Positions 1 to 8,240 are shown, counted from the first letter of the stretch. The stretch is DNA of 64,000 nucleotides from Pseudarthrobacter sp. (GCA_031178005.1 JAPSJV010000001.1:237842-301841), one strand, 5' to 3'. A program made the numbers and translations. The notes: a model not told the origin generated them from the sequence alone.

Positions 1-415
1 GGACGCAGAAGGCAACCTCATCACGGTGCAGAACGGCCGTTTCGGTCCGTACCTGAAGAAGGGCACGGATTCCCGGTCCATCGGCACCGAAGAGGAAATC
101 TTCACGATCACGCTGGATCAGGCCCTCGAAATCTACTCCCAGCCCAAGCAGCGCGGTGCCCGTGCCGCCGTGCCGCCGCTGGCCGAGTTCGGTCCGGACC
201 CGGTCTCGGAGAAGAACATCGTGGTGAAGGAAGGCCGCTTCGGCCCGTACATCACCGACGGCGTCACCAACATCACGGTGCCGCGCTCCACGTCCCTGGA
301 GGAGCTGACCCGCGAGCAGGCCATCGAACTGCTGGCCGAGAAGCGCGCCAAGGGCCCGGTCAAGCGCACCACCACACGCAAGGCACCGGCCCGGAAGACT
401 GCGGCGAAGAAGTAG
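1..415 (+). CDS. topA: DNA topoisomerase I, C-terminal fragment (5' end outside window)
   Basis: The reading frame is open from base 2 and ends with TAG at 413-415, so only about the last 137 residues are seen. They contain two repeats of the bacterial topoisomerase I C-terminal type, each with a GRFGPY core (GRFGPYLKKG and GRFGPYITDG). The last 20 or so residues are a Lys/Arg/Ala/Thr tail, as is common in actinobacterial TopA, where basic tails help DNA binding and processive relaxation. The catalytic Toprim and tyrosine domains lie upstream of the window. A GGTTGAGC-type repeat follows the stop within 12 bases and may form the 3' end of the transcript. Identification is confident from the repeat motifs and tail, although the active site cannot be checked. 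Confidence 0.9.
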   Translation, partial: DAEGNLITVQNGRFGPYLKKGTDSRSIGTEEEIFTITLDQALEIYSQPKQRGARAAVPPLAEFGPDPVSEKNIVVKEGRFGPYITDGVTNITVPRSTSLEELTREQAIELLAEKRAKGPVKRTTTRKAPARKTAAKK

Positions 416-425
416 GGCCGGTTCC

Positions 426-447
426 GGTGGTTGAGCTTGTCGAAACC
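426..447 (+). repeat. Single copy of the GGTTGAGCTTGTCGAAACC repeat family
   Basis: This is a 22-base unit (GGT followed by GGTTGAGCTTGTCGAAACC) directly downstream of topA. The same unit recurs at 3047-3121, at 8104-8227 and, decayed, at 58121-58142. It is a half palindrome, so a single copy does not form a strong hairpin. Confidence 0.75.
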
Positions 448-471
448 AGCGCAACGTGATCGGGTAGATGT

Positions 472-900
472 ATGACTGAACAGCCAGCACACATCGATTC
501 CACACCCCTGAACGAGCTTGAGGAGAAGCTTGCCTTGGGCGACCAGCCCGGCGGCAGCCCCGTGGACGTGATCCTCGCGTTCCTCAACAGCGAGGTCTAC
601 GTCGTCAGCGGGGACGGCATCGAAGGTGCCGATTCCGAGGTGCAGCCGCTGGTCCTGGCCAACGCCGACGGCGATCCCGTCCTGGCAGTGTTCTCGCACC
701 CCAGCCGCGTGGATGAGCCGTACCTCGAAGCCGCTCCGAACATCCTGGGCACCCAGGGCGCTGCCATCATCGCCAATATCGGTGATGAGCTGGGTATGGT
801 GATCAACCCGGGTGCGGCTTACGGCTTCGAGATCAACCCTGAAGGCATCGCCAACATCAAGCGCGACTTCAAGCGCACGGACGACGACGCAGCCGAATAA
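472..900 (+). CDS. SseB-domain protein
   Basis: This 142-aa protein fits a single SseB-type domain: the N-terminal half has strands such as VYVVSGDG and PLVLANADGDPVLAVFSHPSR, and the C-terminal half has GAAIIANIGDELGMVINPGAAYGFEINPEGI. It has no signal peptide or membrane segment and is acidic, so it should be cytosolic. SseB-domain proteins in actinobacteria have no settled biochemical role, and I assign none. It lies about 57 bases after topA on the same strand and is probably transcribed separately or by read-through. ATG 472 is chosen because it gives the expected domain length and is the first good start in the frame. Confidence 0.75.
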   Translation: MTEQPAHIDSTPLNELEEKLALGDQPGGSPVDVILAFLNSEVYVVSGDGIEGADSEVQPLVLANADGDPVLAVFSHPSRVDEPYLEAAPNILGTQGAAIIANIGDELGMVINPGAAYGFEINPEGIANIKRDFKRTDDDAAE

Positions 901-976
901 GTCCCGTACATAGCCTGGGCAGTGGATTCGGCTGCCCCGGTTATGTCAGGCGCGGACGGACCGCAATAATGGCACC

Positions 977-1984
977 ATGCGTCTAGGCGTCCTCGATATA
1001 GGGTCCAATACTGTCCACCTGCTCCTTGTGGACGCCCACCCCGGTGCCAAACCGGCGGCGTTCGCGTCCCATAAGCGTCCGCTGTCCCTGGTGCAGTATC
1101 TCGACGGCGACGGCAACATCAGCGATGCCGGCCAGCAGGAACTCATCGAGTTTGTCCTGGAAGCCTGGGAATTTGCCGCCAAGCACAAGGCAGAAGACCT
1201 GCTGGCCTTTTGTACATCGGCCATCCGCGAAGCCACCAACGGGCTTGAGGTGCTGGCCAGGGTCAAGCACGAAACCACAGTGACCCTGCAGGAACTCAGC
1301 GGCAGCGATGAAGCATCCATGACCTTTTTCGCGGTCCGCCGTTGGTATGGCTGGGGCGCTGGACCCATCCTGGACCTGGACATCGGTGGCGGTTCATTTG
1401 AAATGGCTTTCGGGGAGGATGAGCTGCCCGCGCTGGCTACCTCGGTACCGCTTGGCGCAAGCCGCCTCACCAGGGACTGGCTGGAGCAGGACCCGCCCAC
1501 CGCCCGCAGTGTCAAGGAGCTACGCCGCTACATCGCGGCTACGCTCAAGCCCGCTGTCCGCCAGTTTGAGGCCCTGGGCAGGCCCAACCTGACCGCAGGG
1601 ACCTCCAAGACGTTCCGGTCGCTGGCCCGGATCGCCGGTGCCGCGCCAAGCGCGGCCGGGCCCTACGTCCGCCGTGAGCTGCGGGCCACGGACCTTGGCA
1701 TCTGGACCCAGCGGATTTCTGCAATGACGGTGGAGGACCGGCTGTACCTGCCTGGTGTTTCCGAGGCCCGCGCCAAGCAGCTGCTGGCCGGCGCCTTAGT
1801 GGCAGAAGCCGCGCTGGAGCAGTTCAACCTCAAGAAGATCCGGATCTGTCCGTGGGCCCTTCGTGAAGGCCTCATCCTGCGCCGGCTGGACCAGCTGGTG
1901 TTTGACGGACCGCTTGGGCCGGCGCCGCACGTAATACCTTCCGTAACAAATCTGTCCAGTGTCGCCGACGGATTGGCCGGTTAA
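977..1984 (+). CDS. Ppx/GppA-family phosphatase (exopolyphosphatase-like)
   Basis: This 335-aa protein belongs to the ASKHA fold Ppx/GppA family. The first phosphate-binding motif is at the N-terminus (LGVLDIGSNTVHLLLVD, residues 3-19) and the second is DLDIGGGSFEMAFGE (about 135-150). Family members hydrolyse inorganic polyphosphate or pppGpp. The length fits the short actinobacterial Ppx forms that lack the C-terminal HD domain of the long enzymes, so the substrate cannot be decided from sequence alone. It sits upstream of proC, an arrangement common in actinobacteria, but 220 bases with a hairpin separate the two. ATG 977 directly precedes the conserved motif. Confidence 0.85.
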   Translation: MRLGVLDIGSNTVHLLLVDAHPGAKPAAFASHKRPLSLVQYLDGDGNISDAGQQELIEFVLEAWEFAAKHKAEDLLAFCTSAIREATNGLEVLARVKHETTVTLQELSGSDEASMTFFAVRRWYGWGAGPILDLDIGGGSFEMAFGEDELPALATSVPLGASRLTRDWLEQDPPTARSVKELRRYIAATLKPAVRQFEALGRPNLTAGTSKTFRSLARIAGAAPSAAGPYVRRELRATDLGIWTQRISAMTVEDRLYLPGVSEARAKQLLAGALVAEAALEQFNLKKIRICPWALREGLILRRLDQLVFDGPLGPAPHVIPSVTNLSSVADGLAG

Positions 1985-1991
1985 AAGAGTT

Positions 1992-2049
1992 GGCACCGGC
2001 GGACCGCTGCAGGGAAATGGGGGAAAACCCGCTGCAGCCCACCGGTGCC
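1992..2049 (+). terminator. Stem-loop after the Ppx/GppA gene
   Basis: GGCACCGG (1992-1999) pairs with CCGGTGCC (2042-2049), and inside it GCTGCAG (2006-2012) pairs with CTGCAGC (2032-2038). There is no T-run after the stem, so termination is likely but not certain. It lies 7 bases past the upstream stop codon. The remaining sequence up to proC shows nothing further that I can support. Confidence 0.5.
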
Positions 2050-2204
2050 TGGCAAACATCCCCATGCTTGCCTCATCACTCGCACCCTCAATGAGGTACT
2101 AACTACGTTAGGCAGTGAAGATGTGCATTGCCTTGGGTAAGGATGGGAGCTTGCTGTGAATCCCGGATTCCTCAGCTCTTGCGGCCAACTGCCATGATGG
2201 AACC

Positions 2205-3038
2205 ATGAGCAACCGAATCGCATTCCTTGGCTGTGGATCCATGAACGAGGCCATTCTTGGCGGGCTGCTGGAGGGTGGTGCGGATCCGGCAGACATCGTT
2301 GCCACCGTCCGCCGCGCTGAACGTGCCGCGGAACTCGCGGAGCGCCATCCCGGCATCATGGCCATAGCCGGGGCCGAGGAACCGGACAATAACAAACAGG
2401 CAGCCACCGGCTCCGCCGTCGTCATCCTTGGCGTGAAGCCCGTGGGCATCGCAGAACTGGCCCGGGAAATCAGCAGTTCCCTCGCGCCGACCACAGTAGT
2501 GGTCAGCGTTGCCGCGGCAGTATCCATTGCCCAGTTGGAAGCAGCCCTGCCCGCCGGCCAGCCTGTGATCCGTTCCATGCCGAACACTCCCGCAAGGCTG
2601 GGCCGTGGCGTCATCTCGGTATCTCCAGGCACCCACTGCACCCCGGCGCAACTGCAGCACGTCAAGGACGTCCTGGCGGCCGCGGGCAAGGTTGTTGAGG
2701 TTCCGGAGGAGCAGGTCGACGCTCTGTCCGCGATCAGCGGCTCAGGGCCCGCCTACGCCTTCTACCTGGCCGAGGCAATGGCCGCGGCCGGCGTTGAGCT
2801 GGGCCTGGACCCTGAACTGTCGTTGCTGCTGGCCCGCGAAACCGTGGCCGGTGCAGGTTTTATGCTGGCCGAGCCCGGTGCCGATCCCACCGCGCTGCGC
2901 GTTGCAGTCAGCAGCCCCAACGGCACTACCGAACGGGCCATCGCAACGTTTGACGAGCGCGGCATCCCGGCCATAATCGCTGCCGGGGCCAAGGCCGCAG
3001 CGGACAGGGCGGCGGAGATCACCAAGCAGCTGGGCTAA
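2205..3038 (+). CDS. proC: Pyrroline-5-carboxylate reductase
   Basis: This 277-aa enzyme catalyses the last step of proline synthesis, the NAD(P)H-dependent reduction of 1-pyrroline-5-carboxylate, in the cytosol. The N-terminal Rossmann motif reads IAFLGCGSMNEAILGGLL. The family signature is intact in the C-terminal half: LSAISGSGPAYAFYLAEAM and, later, SSPNGTTERAI. Length is normal for ProC (about 270 aa). The start at ATG 2205 places the nucleotide-binding motif at residue 5, as in homologues. The gene ends in a perfect 23-bp inverted repeat that separates it from the convergent potassium-uptake genes. Confidence 0.95.
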   Translation: MSNRIAFLGCGSMNEAILGGLLEGGADPADIVATVRRAERAAELAERHPGIMAIAGAEEPDNNKQAATGSAVVILGVKPVGIAELAREISSSLAPTTVVVSVAAAVSIAQLEAALPAGQPVIRSMPNTPARLGRGVISVSPGTHCTPAQLQHVKDVLAAAGKVVEVPEEQVDALSAISGSGPAYAFYLAEAMAAAGVELGLDPELSLLLARETVAGAGFMLAEPGADPTALRVAVSSPNGTTERAIATFDERGIPAIIAAGAKAAADRAAEITKQLG

Positions 3039-3046
3039 CCGTCGCT

Positions 3047-3121
3047 GGTGGTTGAGCTTGTCGCTGGTGGTTGAGCTTGTCGAAACCCGACAAGCTCAGT
3101 TTCGACAAGCTCAACCACCAG
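3047..3121. repeat. GGTTGAGC-family repeat arranged as a perfect 23-bp inverted repeat; likely bidirectional terminator
   Basis: A truncated direct copy (3047-3063) is followed by a full copy (3064-3086) and its exact reverse complement (3099-3121). The arms are 23 bases each and perfectly complementary, with a 12-base loop that itself holds another partial copy. It fills the gap between convergent proC and the TrkA gene, whose stop is at 3125, so it is well placed to end both transcripts, although it has no T-tract. Confidence 0.8.
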
Positions 3122-3124
3122 TTG

Positions 3125-3811
3125 TTACGGCCTGGCCGCGAACCGTTCCAGGAGGTCCACATGGCCGGACACAATCAGCATGTCGCGGGCGGACACCTTG
3201 GTTTCCGGCCGGGCATAGGTGAAGTCCTCGCCCGGTGATTTCACACCCACGATGGTGATGCCGTATTTGCTGCGCACCTTGGATTCCTCAAGGGTGAAGC
3301 CTACGGTTTCGCGTGGCGGATACATTTTCACGATGGCAAAGTCGTCGTCGAACTCGATGAAGTCCAGCATCCGGCCGGAAACCAGGTGCGCCGCCCGGAC
3401 GCCGGCATCGGCCTCAGGATAAATGACGTGGTTGGCTCCGATCCGGGTGAGGATTTTGCCGTGCGAGGGCGTAATGGCCTTAACCCACAAGTGCTCGATG
3501 CCCAGATCCACCAGGTTCACGGTGATCAGCACCGAGGATTCGATGGACGTGCCCACCCCAACCACTGCGGAACTGAACTCCTGCGCACCCAGCTGGCGGA
3601 GTGCGTCCATGTTGGTGGCGTCGGCCTCAACGACGTGGGTGAGTTGCGGGGCCCATTTTTGCACCAGCGCACGGTCCCGCTCAATGGCCAGGACCTCGCG
3701 GCCCTGCTTCACCAGCTGCTCGGCTGTGGCCGACCCGAACCGGCCCAGGCCAATGACCAGGACGGGGGCGTTGTGGGCTGGCCGGTTGACCGCCCCTGAT
3801 GAACTAGCCAA
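3125..3811 (-). CDS. TrkA/KtrA-type potassium uptake regulatory subunit (RCK protein)
   Basis: This 228-aa cytosolic gating subunit belongs with the TrkH/KtrB-type channel encoded just upstream. RCK-N begins at about residue 14 with the Rossmann motif VLVIGLGRFGSATAEQLVKQG and the acidic residue of AIERD that contacts nucleotide. RCK-C covers about residues 145-228. I chose the TTG at 3811: it has a GAGAGG Shine-Dalgarno 8 bases upstream, overlaps the trkH stop by 8 bases (translational coupling) and leaves a normal-length protein. The open frame continues upstream to 3952, but that part reads as out-of-frame TrkH sequence. Partner binding and ligand (ATP/ADP or NAD) are inferred from the family. 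Confidence 0.9.
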   Translation of the reverse strand: MASSSGAVNRPAHNAPVLVIGLGRFGSATAEQLVKQGREVLAIERDRALVQKWAPQLTHVVEADATNMDALRQLGAQEFSSAVVGVGTSIESSVLITVNLVDLGIEHLWVKAITPSHGKILTRIGANHVIYPEADAGVRAAHLVSGRMLDFIEFDDDFAIVKMYPPRETVGFTLEESKVRSKYGITIVGVKSPGEDFTYARPETKVSARDMLIVSGHVDLLERFAARP

Positions 3812-5237
3812 TGATGGGCCTCTCTTCGGGATAACTGAATAGTTGGCTGCGCTGGCGCAAGGCCAGCGCCGCCGCGAGCGTAACCGTGCCGACCCGGCCC
3901 ATGAACATGAGGGCCGAGAGGACGTACGCTCCGGCCGGTGGTGCCTCCGCACTGAGGTTGGTACTCAGGCCGCAGGTGGCAAAAGCGGAAATTGCTTCGA
4001 ACAGCACCCGGTCCAGGGGTTCACCCGTAATGGACAGCAAAAGGAACGAACCAACTGATACCAGCGTAGCGCCGGCGACGATGACCGAGATGGCCACACG
4101 CATGGCCCCTTGGGGAATGGTGCGGCCATGGACCTTGACGTCCGCGTCGCCGCGAGCCTCGGCAGCAATGGCCAGGAACATGATGGCGATCGTGGTGACC
4201 TTGATGCCGCCGGCCGTGGATGCGGAACCGCCACCCGCGAACATCAGGGCGTCGCTCAACAACATGGTGGTGGATTCCATGTGGTTCTGGTCTACAAGAT
4301 TGAACCCACCGGACCGGAGATTAACCGATGCGAAGACAGAATGCAGCAGCTTATCTCCGAAGGCAAGGCCGCCGATGGTGCGGGTGTTGTCCCACTCCAT
4401 CATGGCCCACAGCACGCTTCCCGCCGCGAAGAGGATGAGGGAGACCTCAATGGTCAGCTTGGTGTGGAGGTTCCATCTCTTCCAGTTGAGTCCGTTTTGC
4501 TGCAGGACCATAACCACTGGAAAGCCGAGGCTTCCCAGGAATACGCCCACCATGATTGGAACGAGGATCCACAGGTCATTCTCGAACGGAACGATGCCGT
4601 CCGCATGCGCCGTGAAGCCGGCGTTGTTGAAGGAAGAAATGGCGTAAAACAAACCATGCCAGACGGCGCCACCAATGCTCTCGCCCCGGACAAGGAAACG
4701 GGGTATCAGCACCAGGGCAAGCCCGGCCTCAATCACTACGGAGGTGGTGATGACGATCCGCAGCAGGGTGCCCACCTCGCCCAGGCGCCCGGCCGTGTTC
4801 ATCGATTGAGCGGCAATAATCTTGCCGCGCACGCCCAGCCGCTTGCTCACCATCAAGGCCAGGAGCGAGGCAAGGGTCAACGTTCCCAGGCCACCAACGA
4901 AGATGGCGATCAGGATGACCAGTTGTCCAAAGAAGGACCAATGCAGCGCCGTGCTGACCACGGTCAAACCAGTCACACAGACTGCTGATACTGCAGTAAA
5001 CATGGCCTGGTGGAGCGGGGTAACCTGACCGTCGGCCGATGCGGCCGGAAGGGACAGTAAGGCGGTGAACAGCAACACCACAACGGCGAACACCGTCAGG
5101 GCAAGCCGGGCGGGTGAAGTGTTGGCGATGTCGTCGACGAAGTTCCGCAGCCGCGGAAAGATGCCGAGGCCTTCCCGCTCAGGTTCCGCGGGATGCCAGC
5201 GGGCCGGGCTCCGGGGCGCTGACTGGCGTTCCGTCAT
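3804..5237 (-). CDS. TrkH/KtrB-family potassium transporter, membrane subunit
   Basis: This 477-aa integral membrane protein has the four M1-P-M2 repeats of the TrkH/Ktr superfamily. The four filter regions can be read as AVCVTGLTVV, SSFNNAGFTA, VNLRSGGFN and ATCGLSTN, each with the conserved Gly. The N-terminal 45 residues are hydrophilic and the hydrophobic core starts with LALTVFAVVVLLFTALL. Length is closer to KtrB (about 450) than to E. coli TrkH. It is followed by its RCK subunit with an 8-base overlap, so the two form an operon for potassium uptake. It is divergent from the AcuC-like gene. Confidence 0.9.
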   Translation of the reverse strand: MTERQSAPRSPARWHPAEPEREGLGIFPRLRNFVDDIANTSPARLALTVFAVVVLLFTALLSLPAASADGQVTPLHQAMFTAVSAVCVTGLTVVSTALHWSFFGQLVILIAIFVGGLGTLTLASLLALMVSKRLGVRGKIIAAQSMNTAGRLGEVGTLLRIVITTSVVIEAGLALVLIPRFLVRGESIGGAVWHGLFYAISSFNNAGFTAHADGIVPFENDLWILVPIMVGVFLGSLGFPVVMVLQQNGLNWKRWNLHTKLTIEVSLILFAAGSVLWAMMEWDNTRTIGGLAFGDKLLHSVFASVNLRSGGFNLVDQNHMESTTMLLSDALMFAGGGSASTAGGIKVTTIAIMFLAIAAEARGDADVKVHGRTIPQGAMRVAISVIVAGATLVSVGSFLLLSITGEPLDRVLFEAISAFATCGLSTNLSAEAPPAGAYVLSALMFMGRVGTVTLAAALALRQRSQLFSYPEERPIIG

Positions 5238-5336
5238 GTGTGGCTTTCGTCGGTAGAAACTGTTCCCTCAGTAGTAAACCACTAAAACACGCACCGGGCC
5301 GGGCTTAGGCGGCACGCCTCAGGTAGCCTGTCCCTG

Positions 5337-6548
5337 ATGACTTTCCTGCCAGGGCTCAGCAAACCGACCCCACCGACGACGGTGGTGTGGGATCCGTCGC
5401 TGATGGCATACAACTTCGGCCCCACTCATCCCATGTCTCCGGTACGGCTGGACCTGACCGCCCGGCTGGCCCGCAGCCTCGGCCTGCTGGACCTGGAACA
5501 TGTCCGGGTGGAGGCACCCGAGGTGGCTGCCGACGTCGAACTTAAGACTGTCCACAGCAGCGAGTTCATCGACGCCGTCCGCCGGGTCAGCATTGATCCC
5601 ACCCTTCCTGACGAAGAGCACGGGCTGGGCACGGAGGATGACCCCGCGTTCGAAGGCATGCATGAAGCCTCGGCCAGGCTGGCCGGCGGATCGCTGCTGG
5701 CGGCCTCGGCAATCCTGGACGGCAGCGCACTTCACGCGGTGAATTTCGCGGGCGGCATGCACCATGCGGCCCGGGGGAAGGCCAGCGGCTTCTGCATCTA
5801 CAACGACGCCGCGCTGGCCATCCAGAAACTGCTCGACGGCGGCATCACCCGGGTGGCATATATCGACGTCGATGCGCACCATGGTGACGGCACCGAAAGC
5901 ATTTTCTGGGACGACCCCCGTGTCCTCACGATTTCCCTGCACGAATCCGGGGTGAGCCTGTTCCCCGGCACGGGCTTTGCCGACGAGACCGGCGGGCCGC
6001 TTGCCCAAGGCAGCGCCGTTAACGTTGCCCTGCCCGCCGGAACCAGCGATGCCGGTTGGCTGAGGGCCTTCCACGCCGTTGTGCCGCAGCTGGTGGGTGC
6101 CTTTGCCCCGGAGGTAATCGTGAGCCAGCACGGCTGCGATTCGCACCGGCTGGACCCTCTGACGCACTTGAATATCAGCGTGGACGGCCAGCGCGAAGCC
6201 GTTACTGCAATTGGCCAACTGGCTGAGCGCTACTGCGAGGGGCGCTGGATTTCGACCGGCGGCGGCGGATACCACGTCACCGGGGTGGTCCCCAGATCCT
6301 GGAGCCACCTGATCGCGATTGCGGCGGGCCGGCCCGTCCCGCTGAAAACTCCAGTACCGGAGGACTGGCGGCGCTACGTCGAGGAGAAATTCGGGGCCGA
6401 AACACCGGCCCTGATGGGAGATGACGTGGAGCTGTGGTGGCGTTCCTGGGAAGTCGGCTTCGACCCCAACGACGCCATTGACCGGACCGTGATGGCCACC
6501 CGGAAGGCAGTATTCCCCTTCCACGGGCTGGACCCCTGGTACGACTAG
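5337..6548 (+). CDS. acuC: AcuC-like histone-deacetylase-family enzyme
   Basis: This 403-aa class I arginase/deacetylase-fold protein carries the zinc-site motifs NFAGGMHHA, GFCIYNDAALAI and YIDVDAHHGDGTE (Asp and His ligands), then ISLHESG, and a C-terminal STGGGGYH. AcuC proteins deacetylate lysines, classically on acetyl-CoA synthetase, in the cytosol. Length and motif order match bacterial AcuC. The usual acu neighbours are absent, so the substrate is inferred from the family only. The start at ATG 5337 gives the typical short N-terminus before VVWDPSLMAYNFGPTHPM. Confidence 0.85.
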   Translation: MTFLPGLSKPTPPTTVVWDPSLMAYNFGPTHPMSPVRLDLTARLARSLGLLDLEHVRVEAPEVAADVELKTVHSSEFIDAVRRVSIDPTLPDEEHGLGTEDDPAFEGMHEASARLAGGSLLAASAILDGSALHAVNFAGGMHHAARGKASGFCIYNDAALAIQKLLDGGITRVAYIDVDAHHGDGTESIFWDDPRVLTISLHESGVSLFPGTGFADETGGPLAQGSAVNVALPAGTSDAGWLRAFHAVVPQLVGAFAPEVIVSQHGCDSHRLDPLTHLNISVDGQREAVTAIGQLAERYCEGRWISTGGGGYHVTGVVPRSWSHLIAIAAGRPVPLKTPVPEDWRRYVEEKFGAETPALMGDDVELWWRSWEVGFDPNDAIDRTVMATRKAVFPFHGLDPWYD

Positions 6549-6670
6549 GGCGGGACGGGATACCTGGGGTCAACGGCCTTGCCCGGGTGGCGGTTCTGCA
6601 GCATGACCACGAATCCATGGTCGAGAAATATTTGCATTTCCTCCCCTCGAGCCAGCGATAACAAAAAGAA

Positions 6671-6703
6671 ATGCTGCCTGCCGGTGTAGTCGGCAGGCAG
6701 CAT
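6671..6703 (-). terminator. Strong intrinsic terminator of the 6775-7242 gene
   Basis: ATGCTGCCTGCCG (6671-6683) and CGGCAGGCAGCAT (6691-6703) are perfect complements with a 7-base loop. On the minus strand the stem is followed by TTTCTTTTTG, a good U-tract. It therefore ends transcription of the minus-strand gene about 70 bases upstream of it. Confidence 0.85.
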
Positions 6704-6774
6704 CTTCCACTTTTGAGGCGACCGCCAGCACGTGTCTCTATTGGAAGGCGGTTTACTGGCAATCAAGTCGGAAA

Positions 6775-7242
6775 TTAATGGAATTGCACCGTAATCGGTG
6801 AATAGCCACTGCCGCTGTTGGCATACACATAGCCGTTGTCGGTTGACCAAAAGGAGAGTTGTGCGCTGGTGTACAGGGAAGTCAGGACGTTTCCGTTGAG
6901 CGTCCAGCCGCGGGCCCCGTTCCAGTTGTAGAAGCCCACGTTGTTATTCCTATCGCTGACCGAGAGGTACCGGGACGTGTCTGCGGCGTTGCGATAGTAG
7001 AGGACCTGTTTGTAAACGTAGGCCTCAAGCGACACTGCGGCGTTCTGTGTTGCGATGCACCACTGGCTGGAGTCTTGCCCCAGCCAGCCGATGGAGGCCC
7101 CGTTTACGAAGAGTTCGACCGTCTGGGCGGCTCCGACCGTGGCCGCTGCAACAGCTTCCACGTCCGGTTCGGACTCGATCTGGGACTGGTCAAACTGGTC
7201 CGCGAAGGACCCGGTGGGGATTTCAGGCGCGTCAATTGTCAT
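6775..7242 (-). CDS. Hypothetical protein, possibly beta-rich lectin-like
   Basis: I do not recognise this 155-aa protein. The first 40 residues are acidic and low in complexity (DQFDQSQIESEPDVEAVAAATVG). The rest is rich in Tyr, Trp, Asn, Ser and Gly with short hydrophobic strands (VELFVNGASIGWLGQ, YLSVSDRNNNVGFYNWNG, QLSFWSTDNGYVYANSGSGY), which looks like an all-beta, possibly beta-trefoil-like domain. This is an impression, not a domain match. There is no signal peptide. A clear AAGGAG Shine-Dalgarno precedes the ATG and a strong terminator follows, so it is a real single-gene unit. Its base composition and upstream DNA are visibly more AT-rich than the surroundings, which suggests acquisition by transfer. 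Confidence 0.6.
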   Translation of the reverse strand: MTIDAPEIPTGSFADQFDQSQIESEPDVEAVAAATVGAAQTVELFVNGASIGWLGQDSSQWCIATQNAAVSLEAYVYKQVLYYRNAADTSRYLSVSDRNNNVGFYNWNGARGWTLNGNVLTSLYTSAQLSFWSTDNGYVYANSGSGYSPITVQFH

Positions 7243-7618
7243 GATTGTCTCCTTGTTTGGTCACATCCAGAAAATGCACTGGCGGCCTGCCCCCACAGCT
7301 CGTCAAAACAATTATGACTATTGTTGACTAATTAACTTTATAAATAACGAGAGCAGTTAATCTCCAATACAGCTTGATAGTGGCAGTTGACGTCCGGCAC
7401 GTCAATAGCCTCCCGCATGCATTCTGAAACGGAGCCAGGAGACTGGAAGCGCGGTCCTTCCTACCGCCGGGGATTCCTTGCAACTTTGCTGCGGGAAACG
7501 CCGCTCCGCGGTCAGGATGGCAGCCGCGATCGACTTCCCATCCGGCTTGGAGTTCCTTGGTTAGGCCCTCCAAAGGCTATGGATGCCTTTTGGCGTATAT
7601 GTCGCTAGGGTGGAGGGC
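7243..7618. other. 376-bp intergenic region, partly AT-rich, between divergent genes
   Basis: The first 140 bases (about 7290-7420) are strikingly AT-rich for this genome (for example CTAATTAACTTTATAAATAAC) and must contain the promoter of the minus-strand hypothetical gene. The remainder returns to normal GC content and leads to the ArsR-type gene. I see no open frame, tRNA-like fold or strong inverted repeat in it. Confidence 0.5.
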
Positions 7619-8095
7619 ATGGTGACAGACGACGTATTTGCCGTCATTGCGGAAGGAACCAGGAGAGACATCTTGGTTTCTTTGCGCTCGGGGGACAAAG
7701 CTGTGGGGGAGTTGGTTGCGGAGCTGCAGGCAAGCCAACCCACGATTTCCAAGCATTTGAAGGTGCTCCGCGAAGCGGAGCTGGTAACCATGCGTGCCCA
7801 AGGCCAGAAGCGGTATTACGCACTGAACACCGCCCCGCTGGAGGGCATCGCGCACTGGCTCGGCGCCTTCGACGTCGCTGCCGCTGATAGGGCACCCCAG
7901 GCCACCACGGCCGGGCCCGCCGATGTCCTGGCCCGCGAAAACGCTGAGCTGAGTCCCGCCGTCGTGCTGTCCGGAGGTCCGCAGTCCGCCACGGACGACA
8001 CCGTGCCCCAGCAGATCGGCCGCTCCGTGGGCCGCGCCGCCACCAAAGCCGCGGACCTCTTCGCCAACCTGCCAAAGTTCGGCCGGAAGAAGTAG
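7619..8095 (+). CDS. ArsR-type winged-helix regulator
   Basis: This 158-aa protein has an N-terminal ArsR-family winged helix (residues 1-75): VFAVIAEGTRRDILVSLRSGDKAVGELVAELQASQPTISKHLKVLREAELVTMRAQGQKRYYAL. The recognition helix is QPTISKHLKVLR. I see no CxC metal motif in it, so metal sensing is not indicated. The second half is low complexity and ends in a basic FGRKK tail, of unknown role. ATG 7619 is preferred over an in-frame upstream ATG (7583) because of the GGTGGAGGG ribosome-binding site just before it. The target genes are unknown and it stands alone. Confidence 0.8.
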   Translation: MVTDDVFAVIAEGTRRDILVSLRSGDKAVGELVAELQASQPTISKHLKVLREAELVTMRAQGQKRYYALNTAPLEGIAHWLGAFDVAAADRAPQATTAGPADVLARENAELSPAVVLSGGPQSATDDTVPQQIGRSVGRAATKAADLFANLPKFGRKK

Positions 8096-8103
8096 CTTCC
8101 CCC

Positions 8104-8227
8104 GGTGGTCGAGCGTGTCGAAATCTGGATCTCGACAGGCTCGATCACCGAACTTCTGGTGGTTGAGCTTGTCGAAACCGGGATCTCGACAGGCTCGATC
8201 GCCGGGATCTCGACAGGCTCGATCACC
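8104..8227. repeat. Array of five GGTTGAGC-family units between convergent genes
   Basis: Units lie at 8104-8125 (direct), 8128-8149 (inverted), 8158-8179 (direct), 8182-8203 (inverted) and 8206-8227 (inverted). The inverted ones are of the variant GATCTCGACAGGCTCGATCACC class (22 bases with slight differences). Direct/inverted pairs can fold as adjacent hairpins. The array sits exactly between the ends of the ArsR gene and the lactate dehydrogenase gene and probably acts as a bidirectional transcript end. Confidence 0.75.
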
Positions 8228-8240
8228 GAGCGATCGCCGG

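Noticed and set aside
3812..3952. N-terminal extension of the TrkA-type protein
   Set aside because: The added residues are out-of-frame TrkH coding sequence; the TTG at 3811 has a good ribosome site.
5319..6524. 401-codon minus-strand frame
   Set aside because: It is antisense to the AcuC-like gene, which has complete zinc-site motifs.
7575..7612. Imperfect dyad ATGCC-TTTT-GGCGTAT as an ArsR operator
   Set aside because: Only four of seven positions are symmetric, too weak to call.
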